Counted from the stretch's first letter, positions 17,052 to 24,555 are shown. The stretch is DNA of 64,000 nt from Candidatus Saccharimonadota bacterium (GCA_017515285.1 JAFWGN010000009.1:1-64000), one strand, 5' to 3'. Made by a program: numbers and translations. Notes: generated by a model not told the origin, from the sequence alone.

Positions 17052-17396
17052 ATGAAATTTTTTCTAAACGTTGTAATAAACGGCTTAATTCTGGGATGCG
17101 TCTCCGACCTATTCCCGGAGATCGTTCGAATAGACAGTATCGAAATTTTGATAACAGTCGCATTTCTTCTAACAATAATTACGACAATAATTCAGCTTCT
17201 CTGTGTCTTCATTATGATAATTGTAGCGCCCGGCAACAGAGCAATCTTATTAGCCATCGGAATCGTCATCGTGCTATTTTCTGGTATAATCGCAATGAGT
17301 ATTCTGAATGCCCTTGAAGGCTTCGAAGTTATAGGCTTCTGGCCAAAAATTCTATTGTCGTTTTTAGTGTCTCTCAATAGCACAAACAATGTTTAA
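17052..17396 (+). CDS. Small multi-pass membrane protein, unknown
   Basis: 114-aa, highly hydrophobic protein with three or four predicted helices separated by short loops (a PGNRA turn near the middle). I do not recognise a family. ATG follows a weak GGGGGCTAGAGA site. It lies in the reversed-skew block and is probably co-transcribed with the micro-lipoprotein ORF at 17409, whose Shine-Dalgarno overlaps the end of this gene; a terminator follows at 17500. A toxin, immunity protein or small channel are possible but unsupported. Confidence 0.55.
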   Translation: MKFFLNVVINGLILGCVSDLFPEIVRIDSIEILITVAFLLTIITTIIQLLCVFIMIIVAPGNRAILLAIGIVIVLFSGIIAMSILNALEGFEVIGFWPKILLSFLVSLNSTNNV

Positions 17397-17408
17397 GGAG
17401 GAATATGT

Positions 17409-17492
17409 GTGAAATTACTATTCGTTGTCCTTTTCGTAGTCTGTGGATGCGAAGGCGCTTCTAAATCGCTGGTCATTCTTTCAACCGAGTAA
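17409..17492 (+). CDS. Micro-lipoprotein candidate (27 aa)
   Basis: GTG at 17409 is 7 nt after AAGGAGG. The 27-aa product has a Lys-Leu-Leu start, a hydrophobic stretch (LLFVVLFVV) and a CGC that can serve as a lipobox, followed by a short polar tail. This resembles entericidin or lysis-type lipoproteins in shape only. A second frame from ATG 17405 gives 19 residues and looks less natural. A terminator follows at once. Confidence 0.45.
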   Translation: MKLLFVVLFVVCGCEGASKSLVILSTE

Positions 17493-17499
17493 ATATCTC

Positions 17500-17523
17500 A
17501 ACCCGCCTCAAAAGCGGGTTTTC
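17500..17523 (+). terminator. Intrinsic terminator
   Basis: AACCCGC / GCGGGTT with a CTCAAAA loop followed by TTTTCT. Confidence 0.7.
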
Positions 17524-17617
17524 TAATATTTGCTTCGTTAATTGGATTAGACGATGGCGGAGGCGGTTGAGGACCATAGAGCTTAACAAAAAGAGGTTTG
17601 GGGAGTAGGTTTGAATG

Positions 17618-17639
17618 AAAAACCGCCCCGGAGGGCGGT
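17618..17639 (-). terminator. Repeated minus-strand terminator, copy 1
   Basis: ACCGCCC/GGGCGGT with a U5 tract on the minus strand. The same GAAAAACCGCCCCGGAGG core recurs at 18247 and 19318. Confidence 0.7.
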
Positions 17640-17656
17640 GATGGGGGTAGTGGGGG

Positions 17657-17716
17657 TTATTCTGGCTTTTCTAAAAGTGGAGTGTAGGAAGTTTCGTTGC
17701 GTTCGGCGATCGTCAT
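17657..17716 (-). CDS. Possible 19-aa peptide
   Basis: ATG 17716 opens a 19-codon frame (MTIAERNETSYTP...) after an AAAGGATGGTG tract, and the stop is 18 bases before the repeated terminator. Only its position between a ribosome-binding-like tract and a terminator supports it. Otherwise the 17524-17779 gap shows only a GCGCCCC/GGGGCGC hairpin at 17741-17760. Confidence 0.25.
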   Translation of the reverse strand: MTIAERNETSYTPLLEKPE

Positions 17717-17779
17717 TTTATCACCATCCTTTGAAAAGGTTAAGCGCCCCTGAGGGGGCGCGAAGGGAGGGGTTACTTT

Positions 17780-18124
17780 TTAGTCGTAGAAACAGATGCA
17801 GCCCTTACGAGTTTTGGTATTATAATAGCTATAGAATCGACACAGGGTGTAGGTTTTGGGGGTGTCGAGGGTGACATAGCAATTCCCATGGAGGTTGAAT
17901 GAGTCGCCCGAGCCATCTTCGTGCTCGATGCCGAAGATATTGACGCTAAACATCTCCATAGGGACGTAAGCCCTGTTGTGGCAGCTCCTTGTTGCGGTGT
18001 AGCTAGCTGCGACACTGAAGTTGATAGGGATTCGGGCATCCTTGGTATGGGCGTATTTGCAAGCGTCGAATAGGGTGTCGCGACTGGGTCCGTTCATGAT
18101 GTCATAATAACGATTGGTATTCAT
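17780..18124 (-). CDS. Cys-containing small protein, unknown
   Basis: Unrecognised 114-aa protein with seven Cys spread over its length (CKYAH, RSCHNRAY, GNCYVTL, TLCRFY, GCICFYD) and many Tyr, a composition that could bind metal or form disulfides. No signal peptide is evident. ATG follows AAAGGGGG at 7 nt. It has its own promoter (18184-18212) with a ~60-nt leader, one of several small monocistronic minus-strand units in this block. Confidence 0.6.
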   Translation of the reverse strand: MNTNRYYDIMNGPSRDTLFDACKYAHTKDARIPINFSVAASYTATRSCHNRAYVPMEMFSVNIFGIEHEDGSGDSFNLHGNCYVTLDTPKTYTLCRFYSYYNTKTRKGCICFYD

Positions 18125-18183
18125 TCGAATACCCCCTTTCTGAAAATGTGCACTTTCGCATACGCAAAAGAAGCTCTGTGTTT

Positions 18184-18212
18184 ATTATGGCACAAAAACT
18201 AGGATTTTGCAA
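18184..18212 (-). promoter_or_regulatory. TTGCAA/TTTGTGC-type promoter
   Basis: Minus strand: TTGCAA (18207-18212) and CATAAT (18184-18189), 17-bp spacer ending in TTTGTGC. It drives the 114-aa gene. Confidence 0.65.
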
Positions 18213-18270
18213 GGGAAGATGATGGGCGAGGCGGACGGTAAGATTGAAAAACCGCCCCGGAGGGGGGCGG
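18207..18270 (-). repeat. Duplicated spacer (terminator plus promoter edge), copy 1
   Basis: About 62 bp nearly identical to 19278-19338, starting at the TTGCAA -35 box, running through GATGATGGGC and GGCGGACGGTAAGATTG to the GGCGG terminator. The terminator (18247-18270) ends the upstream 302-aa gene. Confidence 0.85.
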
Positions 18271-18297
18271 AAAAGTGTAAACTCGTAAAATTCTTGG

Positions 18298-19206
18298 CTA
18301 GGCGAGATAAGCTTTCGCCTGCTGGCAGATTGCGTTGTAATCGATTTTATCGGCGAAGGTATCCTGACGAATCTTTTTGAAAGCTTCATAGAGCACTCTA
18401 AGGTAGCTTGTGCTAACGTTTCCATCGTCAAATGCTTTTTCTACTTCTTTGTAAACTGAATAGCCGATTGAATTAGTATCATCTAAAGAACTTAGAACGA
18501 ATAACCCGTCGATGACTTTGTTCATTGCGTCGAGCGTCCGAATAAGCTCATTTTCATCGTCGCCGGGCTCTGTCTTAATAATGGTCGTTTTAGATTGAGC
18601 TTTGCTGATGGTTTTCTTTTCTGCTACATCTTTGTCCCGTTCTTCGGTTTTGGCGATATGTCCTGTTTTAGGGAGTTTTGTTAATACATTTTCAGGATCA
18701 GGAATTTCCGATCCGTCATACTCACGGAGGGCGTCGGCAATTTCGATTACTCCAATTTTTCCGAGTTTAGAAATCGAAAGGAGCTCGAGCGCAGTTTTTG
18801 CTTTGAGCTGTTCGATGGAGTAGATACCGTTTCGACGAAGTCGGATATAGACTCTATTGGAAAGACAAAGTGGTTCGAGGCTATGTTCGTTTTCGGAGTG
18901 GGTTCCAGTCGTAATTCTGTGCGCAAACAATGGATTCTTCAGGTGGTAAACGGCGTCGCTCACCATCTTCTGAGCGCGCGAGGTACTCATGTTATAGTTT
19001 TCGCCAATTTTTGAAGGATGCATCTGCTCCTTGAAAGCCTGCGGGATCACCTCGCGCCACTCAGGGCGAGCCAGCTCATTGATAGCGTTATTGATTTCCG
19101 CTTCCTGTGCATCGCTCAGAGGAAGATTTATTTCAGCTTTTGACCCTAAGACATAAATTAGTAGATTCCTAGGCCAACCAAGTTTCAAGATTTCACGAGT
19201 TGTCAT
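18298..19206 (-). CDS. Sigma-region-4-like / RpoA-CTD-like regulator
   Basis: 302-aa putative DNA-binding regulator. Residues ~55-95 resemble a sigma-70 region 4 helix-turn-helix (PSKIGENYNMSTSRAQKMV, then a helix ending VYHLK). Residues ~115-165 resemble the RNA polymerase alpha C-terminal helix-hairpin-helix domain (LSNRVYIRLRRNGIYSIEQL, SISKLGKIGVIEI). A charged linker and a helical C-terminal domain of unknown role follow. It has its own TTGCAA-type promoter and a repeated terminator. It could bind UP-element-like DNA or core polymerase. The domain calls rest on pattern resemblance. Confidence 0.65.
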   Translation of the reverse strand: MTTREILKLGWPRNLLIYVLGSKAEINLPLSDAQEAEINNAINELARPEWREVIPQAFKEQMHPSKIGENYNMSTSRAQKMVSDAVYHLKNPLFAHRITTGTHSENEHSLEPLCLSNRVYIRLRRNGIYSIEQLKAKTALELLSISKLGKIGVIEIADALREYDGSEIPDPENVLTKLPKTGHIAKTEERDKDVAEKKTISKAQSKTTIIKTEPGDDENELIRTLDAMNKVIDGLFVLSSLDDTNSIGYSVYKEVEKAFDDGNVSTSYLRVLYEAFKKIRQDTFADKIDYNAICQQAKAYLA

Positions 19207-19255
19207 TTTAATGTGCTCCTCTCATTTTTTCTAAAGCGAATGCTTTATGTCGTAT

Positions 19256-19283
19256 ATTATAGCATAAAATAGGTATTTTGCAA
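19256..19283 (-). promoter_or_regulatory. TTGCAA-type promoter of the 302-aa regulator
   Basis: Minus strand: TTGCAA (19278-19283) and TATAAT (19256-19261), 16-bp spacer ending in TTATGC. Confidence 0.65.
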
Positions 19284-19338
19284 GAGAAGATGATGGGCAA
19301 GGCGGACGGTAAGATTGAAAAACCGCCCCGGAGGGCGG
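19278..19338 (-). repeat. Duplicated spacer (terminator plus promoter edge), copy 2
   Basis: Near-identical to 18207-18270. Its terminator (19318-19338) ends the 88-aa membrane protein gene. Confidence 0.85.
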
Positions 19339-19345
19339 AAAGTTT

Positions 19346-19612
19346 TTACTTGTGCTCCGTTTTCTTTTGATTTTGTGATAATAAGAGGTTCAAGTATAAG
19401 CCTATAAGGATAATCGATGCAAACACGATGAATACGCCGATGACTACGTTATGTTGTTCAAAGATAAGTGCGATTCCGAGGAGTAAGTTCGCGACATTAT
19501 GTATTAGTTGGAATAATGCGATGTAGCGCCCTTTGCTTTTTGTTGTAACAACGTAAGTAAGCATGACGATTGAAGAAATCATTACGCATCTCGACATAAA
19601 GTGACAAAACAT
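19346..19612 (-). CDS. Small membrane protein, unknown
   Basis: 88-aa protein with three predicted transmembrane helices and a Lys/Gln-rich C-terminal tail, not recognised. ATG follows an AAGGGGGC site at 7 nt. It is a single-gene unit: promoter at 19645-19673, repeated terminator at 19318-19338. Its gene plan matches its neighbours at 17780 and 18298. Confidence 0.55.
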   Translation of the reverse strand: MFCHFMSRCVMISSIVMLTYVVTTKSKGRYIALFQLIHNVANLLLGIALIFEQHNVVIGVFIVFASIILIGLYLNLLLSQNQKKTEHK

Positions 19613-19644
19613 TTATTTGCCCCCTTAATAAATATTTGTGCTGT

Positions 19645-19673
19645 ATTATAGCACAAAATGCTTGTTTTTGCAA
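19645..19673 (-). promoter_or_regulatory. TTGCAA/TTTGTGC-type promoter
   Basis: Minus strand: TTGCAA (19668-19673) and TATAAT (19645-19650), 17-bp spacer ending in TTTGTGC. Confidence 0.7.
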
Positions 19674-19787
19674 GGGGATGAGGCGGGGGTTAGGAGAGGA
19701 GCTTGGCGGAGGGGTGCTGCTTTGAGAGTTTGCGGTCGGGACGTTAGAATTGCTTCAGAAAAATTAGGCCTAGGGCCTATTTTATCT

Positions 19788-19864
19788 TGGTACCGCCTGA
19801 GGGATTCGAACCCACGACCCCTTGTTCCGAAGACAAGTGCTCTAATCCACTGAGCTAAGGCGGC
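19788..19864 (-). tRNA. tRNA-Arg (anticodon TCG)
   Basis: Acceptor GCCGCCT/AGGCGGT, anticodon stem CTTGT/ACAAG around CTTCGGA (anticodon TCG), T-loop TTCGAAT and encoded CCA. The T stem has one apparent U-U mismatch. It lies 12 bp downstream of tRNA-Pro and is probably co-transcribed. Confidence 0.92.
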
Positions 19865-19876
19865 TAGAGGTAAAAA

Positions 19877-19952
19877 TGGTCGGGGTTAGCAGACTCGAAC
19901 TGCTGACCTCGCGCTCCCAAAGCGCGCGCGCTACCAACTGCGCCAAACCCCG
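19877..19952 (-). tRNA. tRNA-Pro (anticodon TGG)
   Basis: Acceptor CGGGGTT/AACCCCG, anticodon stem CGCGC/GCGCG around TTTGGGA (anticodon TGG), T arm AGCAG/CTGCT and encoded CCA. Confidence 0.94.
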
Positions 19953-20086
19953 ATAAAAGATATTTTAACATAAATGGGGACGAAAAACAACGGCGAGTCG
20001 ATAAAGGTGGGATGTTTCTTGATTTTATGAATGTGCTCGTGGTATAATGAGAAAAATGGAGTGGGATAAGTAAGGAGGTGCCCACA

Positions 20087-21880
20087 ATGACAAAAAATAA
20101 AAAAGAAAAACAAACTAAATATATCTTCGTTACTGGGGGAGTTTTGTCGGGGGTCGGGAAGGGGATTACTGCGGCGAGCATGGGGGCGATTCTGAAGGCG
20201 AAGGGATACAAAGTAACGATGCAGAAGTGCGACCCGTATCTTAATGTCGACGCGGGGTTACTTAATCCGGTCGAGCACGGTGAGTGCTTCGTGACGGCGG
20301 ACGGGGTGGAGACGGATTTGGATTTGGGGCATTATGAGCGGTTTTTGGATTTTGAGACTTCGAAATATTCGATTACACTTTCGGGGTCGATTTACAAGGA
20401 GTTGATTGAGAAAGAACGGAGTGGCGGGTTCCACGGAAAGACGGTGCAGCTAGTGCCGCATTTTACGGATATGGTGCAAGAGAAAATTGAGAAGGCGAGC
20501 GAGGGGAGCGACGTGCATTTTGTGGAGATTGGGGGGACGATTGGGGATTATGAGGGGCTTTCGTTCGTAGAGGCGATTCGGCTGTTTGCGAATAAAGTCG
20601 GGAGGAGGAATTGTCTTTATGTTTCCGTGGTGTATGTGCCGTGGATTGATACGAGCAAGGAGTTCAAGACGAAACCGGCGCAGAATGCGCTTAAAGACCT
20701 GCGCGGGTTTGGGATTATTCCGGACATTGTTTGTACGCGGACGGAGAAGCCGGCGCCACGCGAGATTCAGGAGAAGATTGCGGCGTTTGCGGGGATTGAT
20801 AAGGATGCGGTGGTGAATCTTCCGGATATTAAGTCGGTTTATGACGTCCCGTTTAATGTTTTGAAGTCGGGGGTACTTTCCATATTAAATGAGTTTATGA
20901 ATGATGAGACGGAACCGGACATGAGTCGGTGGGAGGAGTTTTCGAGACTCAAGAATAGAGAGTTTAAGAAGACGGTGCGGGTGGGGTTGGTTGCAAAATA
21001 CGTCGGGAATAACGATACGTATATGTGCGTGACGGAAGCGCTCAAGGCAGCGGCGGCATGGAACCGTGTCAATTTAGAATTGATATGGATTAATGCTGAG
21101 GAGCTCGCTTGCGATTTTGCTTTAGGGCTTGCGGTCGAGCGCTCTTGTCGGGGTCTCCAGACTCCGTCTGGGACGTCATACGCTGGACGTCCGGCAGAAT
21201 CGCCCTTGCGGGCGAACCTGTCGGCGTCGTCAGGAATATACGTCGCAGCCGGAGCAGGCGGAAAAGACCCCGACGAAGAGCATCTCTCCCCGCGCCTAAA
21301 GCAAAATCCACTTGCCAATCTCGATGGCATCGTTGTTCCTGGGGGATTTGGTTCCCGTGGGGTTGAAGGCAAAATACTTGCGGCTCGGTATGCTTTGGAT
21401 AATAATGTTCCATATCTAGGACTTTGTTTGGGGATGCAGGTGGCGTGCATAGCAGCAGCGAGGATTGGCGGGATTGAAAAGGCGAATTCTGAGGAGTTTG
21501 GGGCGAGCGAGAAGGACGGGAATAATGTTATATATTTAATGGAGGGGCAGAAGGGGAAGGAATCGACCGGGGGGACGATGAGGCTGGGGAATTATCCGGC
21601 GAAACTTGACCCAGAGTCGAAGGTAGCGAAGATTTATGGAGCGACGGAGGTGGTCGAGAGACATCGGCATCGCTACGAGGTCAATCTGAAGTTTTTGCCG
21701 GAGATCGAGAAGGGCGGGCTCAAGGTTTCTGGGACGTCGCCGGACGGGAAATTGGTGGAGTTTGTCGAGGCGCCGGGGTGTAAGTTCTTTGTCGCAACGC
21801 AGGCGCATCCGGAATTTAAGTCGCGACCGCTACATCCGCATCCGCTGTTTATGAAGTTTATTGAGGCGTGTAAGAAGTAG
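20087..21880 (+). CDS. pyrG: CTP synthase
   Basis: Makes CTP from UTP, ATP and glutamine. From the ATG at 20087 (8 nt after AAGGAGG; GTG 20078 is too close to it) the protein has 597 aa. The synthase domain has GGVLSGVGKGITAAS, DPYLNVDAG and GGTIGDYE; the class I glutamine amidotransferase domain has VPGGFGSRG, GLCLGMQ with the catalytic Cys, and HPEF. Residues ~347-404, between WINAEE and the DGIVVPGGFG strand, are an extra ~57-residue insert encoded by a 172-bp palindromic repeat shared with argS. An extended TGGTATAAT promoter lies at 20040-20048. Confidence 0.97.
   Translation: MTKNKKEKQTKYIFVTGGVLSGVGKGITAASMGAILKAKGYKVTMQKCDPYLNVDAGLLNPVEHGECFVTADGVETDLDLGHYERFLDFETSKYSITLSGSIYKELIEKERSGGFHGKTVQLVPHFTDMVQEKIEKASEGSDVHFVEIGGTIGDYEGLSFVEAIRLFANKVGRRNCLYVSVVYVPWIDTSKEFKTKPAQNALKDLRGFGIIPDIVCTRTEKPAPREIQEKIAAFAGIDKDAVVNLPDIKSVYDVPFNVLKSGVLSILNEFMNDETEPDMSRWEEFSRLKNREFKKTVRVGLVAKYVGNNDTYMCVTEALKAAAAWNRVNLELIWINAEELACDFALGLAVERSCRGLQTPSGTSYAGRPAESPLRANLSASSGIYVAAGAGGKDPDEEHLSPRLKQNPLANLDGIVVPGGFGSRGVEGKILAARYALDNNVPYLGLCLGMQVACIAAARIGGIEKANSEEFGASEKDGNNVIYLMEGQKGKESTGGTMRLGNYPAKLDPESKVAKIYGATEVVERHRHRYEVNLKFLPEIEKGGLKVSGTSPDGKLVEFVEAPGCKFFVATQAHPEFKSRPLHPHPLFMKFIEACKK
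21125..21296 (+). repeat. 172-bp palindromic element, copy in pyrG
   Basis: Nearly identical to 22989-23159 in argS, with about eight substitutions and one indel. GCTCTTGTCGGGGTCT (21141-21156) pairs with 21265-21281 with one bulge; smaller hairpins lie inside (CCAGAC/GTCTGG, CGCCC/GGGCG). At least four of the six frames are stop-free, which explains how it survives in coding sequence. Confidence 0.92.
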
Positions 21881-22199
21881 TATTTTTAGTGGTGAGGTTG
21901 TAGGAGAGGCGGATGAGGTCTTCGAGTTCGGTGGGTTTGAGTTGGTCGGTTTGGCTGACGATTTCGATGCCGCCACGGCCGAAATAACGGCTTTCCATGA
22001 CGGATTCGTATTTGTCGATTAAGAGTTTGCCGAGTTTTTGGTCGGTGCGGAGTTCGAGGGTGGATTTGTTGAGGATTAGAAAAGGCTTTTCGACGTTTTC
22101 CGGGTAAAATATATCACGGGAGGAATAATTGTCGAGTTTTTCAGTGGTTTTGGAGAAGTTTCCGAGGCCGGATATTCTTTTTATGATATTTTCGTTCAT
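21858..22199 (-). CDS. YjbR/MmcQ-like protein
   Basis: 113-aa protein whose middle and end resemble YjbR/MmcQ (CyaY-like fold) proteins: PFLILNKSTLELRTDQ, then ESRYFGRGGIEIV and LEDLIRLSYNLT. The family may bind DNA or act as an adaptor, with no settled role. ATG overlaps the orn stop as ATGA, so it is translated from the argS-orn-yjbR operon. The C-terminus overlaps the end of the convergent pyrG by ~20 bp. Confidence 0.55.
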   Translation of the reverse strand: MNENIIKRISGLGNFSKTTEKLDNYSSRDIFYPENVEKPFLILNKSTLELRTDQKLGKLLIDKYESVMESRYFGRGGIEIVSQTDQLKPTELEDLIRLSYNLTTKNTTSYTPQ

Positions 22200-22726
22200 T
22201 TTTTGAGCATTCCTATGTAGTAGGTTAATTCTTCGATTGAGCCTTGGATGTCGGATAGGGCGCGGTGGGCTTCGGGTTTTTCGAATTTTTGGTGGCGGGC
22301 GTTTTCAAAATAAACTTTCCAGGCGGAGACGTCGAGCATACGATAGTGAAGGCGCTTAGCTAGGTTTGGGAGTTCGCGGTCGATGAATTTGCGGTCTTGG
22401 TGAATGCTGTTTCCGGCGAGATAGATGACGCGCTTGGTGAAAAATTCGTCGAGGAAGTTTAAGAGGTCTTTTTCTACCTCTTCTACTGGCTTTCCTGATT
22501 TGCTCCCGGCGATAAGAGCGTCGCGAGAGGCGGAGTTTTGCTCCCAGAATTCGCCGACCATGCGGGAGTTGATGAGGGTTTCGTCGACCTTGACGGAGGC
22601 TTCGAAAGTTTTGAGAGGTTTTAAGTCCCAGCCAGTGCCGATGGCGGCAACCTCGAGAATCCGGTCTTTTTCCGGGTCGAGGCCGGTCATTTCTAAGTCA
22701 ATCCAAAGTATTTTTGCTTTTTTCAT
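22196..22726 (-). CDS. orn: Oligoribonuclease
   Basis: DEDDh 3'-5' exonuclease that degrades 2-5 nt RNAs, including pGpG. 176 aa from the ATG at 22726, which follows GAGGAGATG and overlaps the argS stop by one base; the longer upstream frame is a shadow of argS. Motifs: WIDLEMTGLD (Exo I), GNSIHQDRKFID (Exo II) and HRALSDIQGSIEEL (Exo III). In a cell with a diguanylate cyclase (3362) it could finish c-di-GMP breakdown; that link is inference. Confidence 0.95.
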   Translation of the reverse strand: MKKAKILWIDLEMTGLDPEKDRILEVAAIGTGWDLKPLKTFEASVKVDETLINSRMVGEFWEQNSASRDALIAGSKSGKPVEEVEKDLLNFLDEFFTKRVIYLAGNSIHQDRKFIDRELPNLAKRLHYRMLDVSAWKVYFENARHQKFEKPEAHRALSDIQGSIEELTYYIGMLKK

Positions 22727-24555
22727 TACATCTCCTCTGGGACGGAAATCCCTAGTAAATTTAGGCCGTGGGTCATGGTGACTTGGAAGAGTTCGACGAG
22801 GCGGGCGCGCTCGGCCTCTTTTTCGTCGCCTTTGACGCGGCAGGTTTCGTAGAAGCGGCTGAAGGTTTGGGCGAGGTCGAAGAGGTAGTTGCAAATTAGA
22901 TGCGGGGCTTTTTCGCGGACGGCGTCGGCGAGGACCGAATGATAGTTTAAAAGAGATTTGATTAGGGGCAATTCAGGGTTTTCTTTCTGGGCTTGCGGTC
23001 GAGCGCTCTTGTCGGGGTCTCCAGACTCCGTCTGGGACGTCATACGCTGGGCGTCCGGCAGAACCGCCCTGCGGGCGAACCTGTCGGCGCCGTCAGGAAT
23101 ATACGTCGCAGCCGTCGCAGGTGGAAAAGACCCCGACGAAGAGCATCTCTCCCCGCGCCAGGAAAGAAAACTTACTTCTTTAAGAATCTTCTTGGCGCGG
23201 ACGGCGGAGTAGAGGAGGTAGGGGCCGGAGTTGCCGGTGAGAGAGATTGATTCGTCGATGTTGAATTCGATGTTACCGCCGATTTTGTATTTTAGGAGGC
23301 TGTATTTAATTGCGGCGTCGGCGATGATTTTGGAGCCGGCTTTTTTCTCGACTTCGTTTAAGATGTCCACGGCTTTGATGAAGTTACCTTTTCTTGAGGA
23401 CATTTTTTGGTTGCCAGGAAGGCGGACGTTACCGTGGGTGAGGTGGGTGGTTTTTTCAACTAAATCGGGGGCGTACTGTTCGACGGACTTGAGGACGACT
23501 TTCATGTAGTCGATGATATCGTTTCCGGTGATGACGACGGATTCGTCGAAGGAATAATCGGAGTTTTTGGTGAAAAGGAGACCGACGTCTTTGGCTTCGT
23601 AAGTTGGGAGGCCTTCCTTGTTTACGAAAACGCGGGTGTGAAGGCCGTAGGGTTCACCCTTGAAAACTAAAGCGCCGTTTGATTCTTCGTAAACCTCGGG
23701 GTGGGACTTGATGGTTTTTAGACCCTTGCCGGCGACGGAAGATTCGGGGTAGTATTTTTCAAAGTGGACGCCGAGACGGTCGTAGAATTGGTCGAAGTAG
23801 GCGTAACTTAATTCGCGGCCGCGCCAGTAATCTTTGGCGAGTTTGGAATCGTGTAAGTTCTTCTCGGAGATTTGGTAGATTTCTTTGTTGAGGCTAGTAA
23901 TTGCTTGTCTTGCTTCTTCGCTTTCGTCGTAGTCTTTTGTTCCTTCGACGTAGCAGTTTGCGATGTCTTCAATCGTGAAGTTTTCGAGGTGTTTTTTCTC
24001 GAGAGCGTAGAGGGTTTTGGCGACATGGAGACCGACGTCGCCGCCGAAGTTGACGCGGTGGACTTCGCCGCCGGCAAATTCGATGAGTTTTGAGATGGAC
24101 TCGCCCATGATGGACGTATAGAGATGGCCGATGTGGAGGACTTTGAAGGGGTTGGGGTCGGAAAATTCGGTGACGACGACTTTGCCGGAATATTCGTTGC
24201 ATGATATATTTTTAGCGAAATCTTCACTTAATTCGGCGATTTTTTGGGAAAAATATTCGTCTGGGAGCATAAAATTGATGAAACCGGGGCCGGCGATGGA
24301 GGTCTTGACGCCTTTTAGCTCGGGGAACTTATTTGGGACGGTTTTCGAGAGTTCGGTCGCTAAGGTTTCCGCGACTTCGCGAGGGGGTTTATGCAGTATT
24401 CCGGCGAGCTTCATGGCGACGTTGGTGGAGTAATCGGCGCGAAAATCACCGGACGGGTCGAGTGCGGGGGCGGGGGTAACTTCGACAGAGAAAGATTCTG
24501 GGGCGGAAAAAAGGGAAGAGATGATTAATTGGAGACAGTTTTTTAGTTCGTTCAT
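22726..24555 (-). CDS. argS: Arginyl-tRNA synthetase
   Basis: Class I synthetase, 609 aa. DPNPFKVLHIGHLYT holds HIGH and KMSSRKGNFI is the KMSKS equivalent. The C-terminal DALR anticodon-binding domain ends in a QVTMTHGLNLLGI motif. Residues ~466-523, at the entrance to the DALR domain, are encoded by the 171-bp palindromic element read in antisense (RGERCSSSGSFPP...). TATAAT (minus) ends 7 nt before ATG, so the gene is probably leaderless. It is the first gene of argS-orn-yjbR. Confidence 0.96.
   Translation of the reverse strand: MNELKNCLQLIISSLFSAPESFSVEVTPAPALDPSGDFRADYSTNVAMKLAGILHKPPREVAETLATELSKTVPNKFPELKGVKTSIAGPGFINFMLPDEYFSQKIAELSEDFAKNISCNEYSGKVVVTEFSDPNPFKVLHIGHLYTSIMGESISKLIEFAGGEVHRVNFGGDVGLHVAKTLYALEKKHLENFTIEDIANCYVEGTKDYDESEEARQAITSLNKEIYQISEKNLHDSKLAKDYWRGRELSYAYFDQFYDRLGVHFEKYYPESSVAGKGLKTIKSHPEVYEESNGALVFKGEPYGLHTRVFVNKEGLPTYEAKDVGLLFTKNSDYSFDESVVITGNDIIDYMKVVLKSVEQYAPDLVEKTTHLTHGNVRLPGNQKMSSRKGNFIKAVDILNEVEKKAGSKIIADAAIKYSLLKYKIGGNIEFNIDESISLTGNSGPYLLYSAVRAKKILKEVSFLSWRGERCSSSGSFPPATAATYIPDGADRFARRAVLPDAQRMTSQTESGDPDKSARPQAQKENPELPLIKSLLNYHSVLADAVREKAPHLICNYLFDLAQTFSRFYETCRVKGDEKEAERARLVELFQVTMTHGLNLLGISVPEEM
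22989..23159 (-). repeat. 171-bp palindromic element, copy in argS
   Basis: Second copy of the pyrG element, in the same + strand orientation, so argS reads it in antisense. Arms 23005-23020 and 23128-23144. One base shorter than the pyrG copy near its centre. Confidence 0.92.

Noticed and set aside
21109-21366. ORF of ~85 codons on the palindromic element
   Set aside because: The element is stop-free in several frames; no start signal or codon preference marks this as a gene, and pyrG covers it in another frame.
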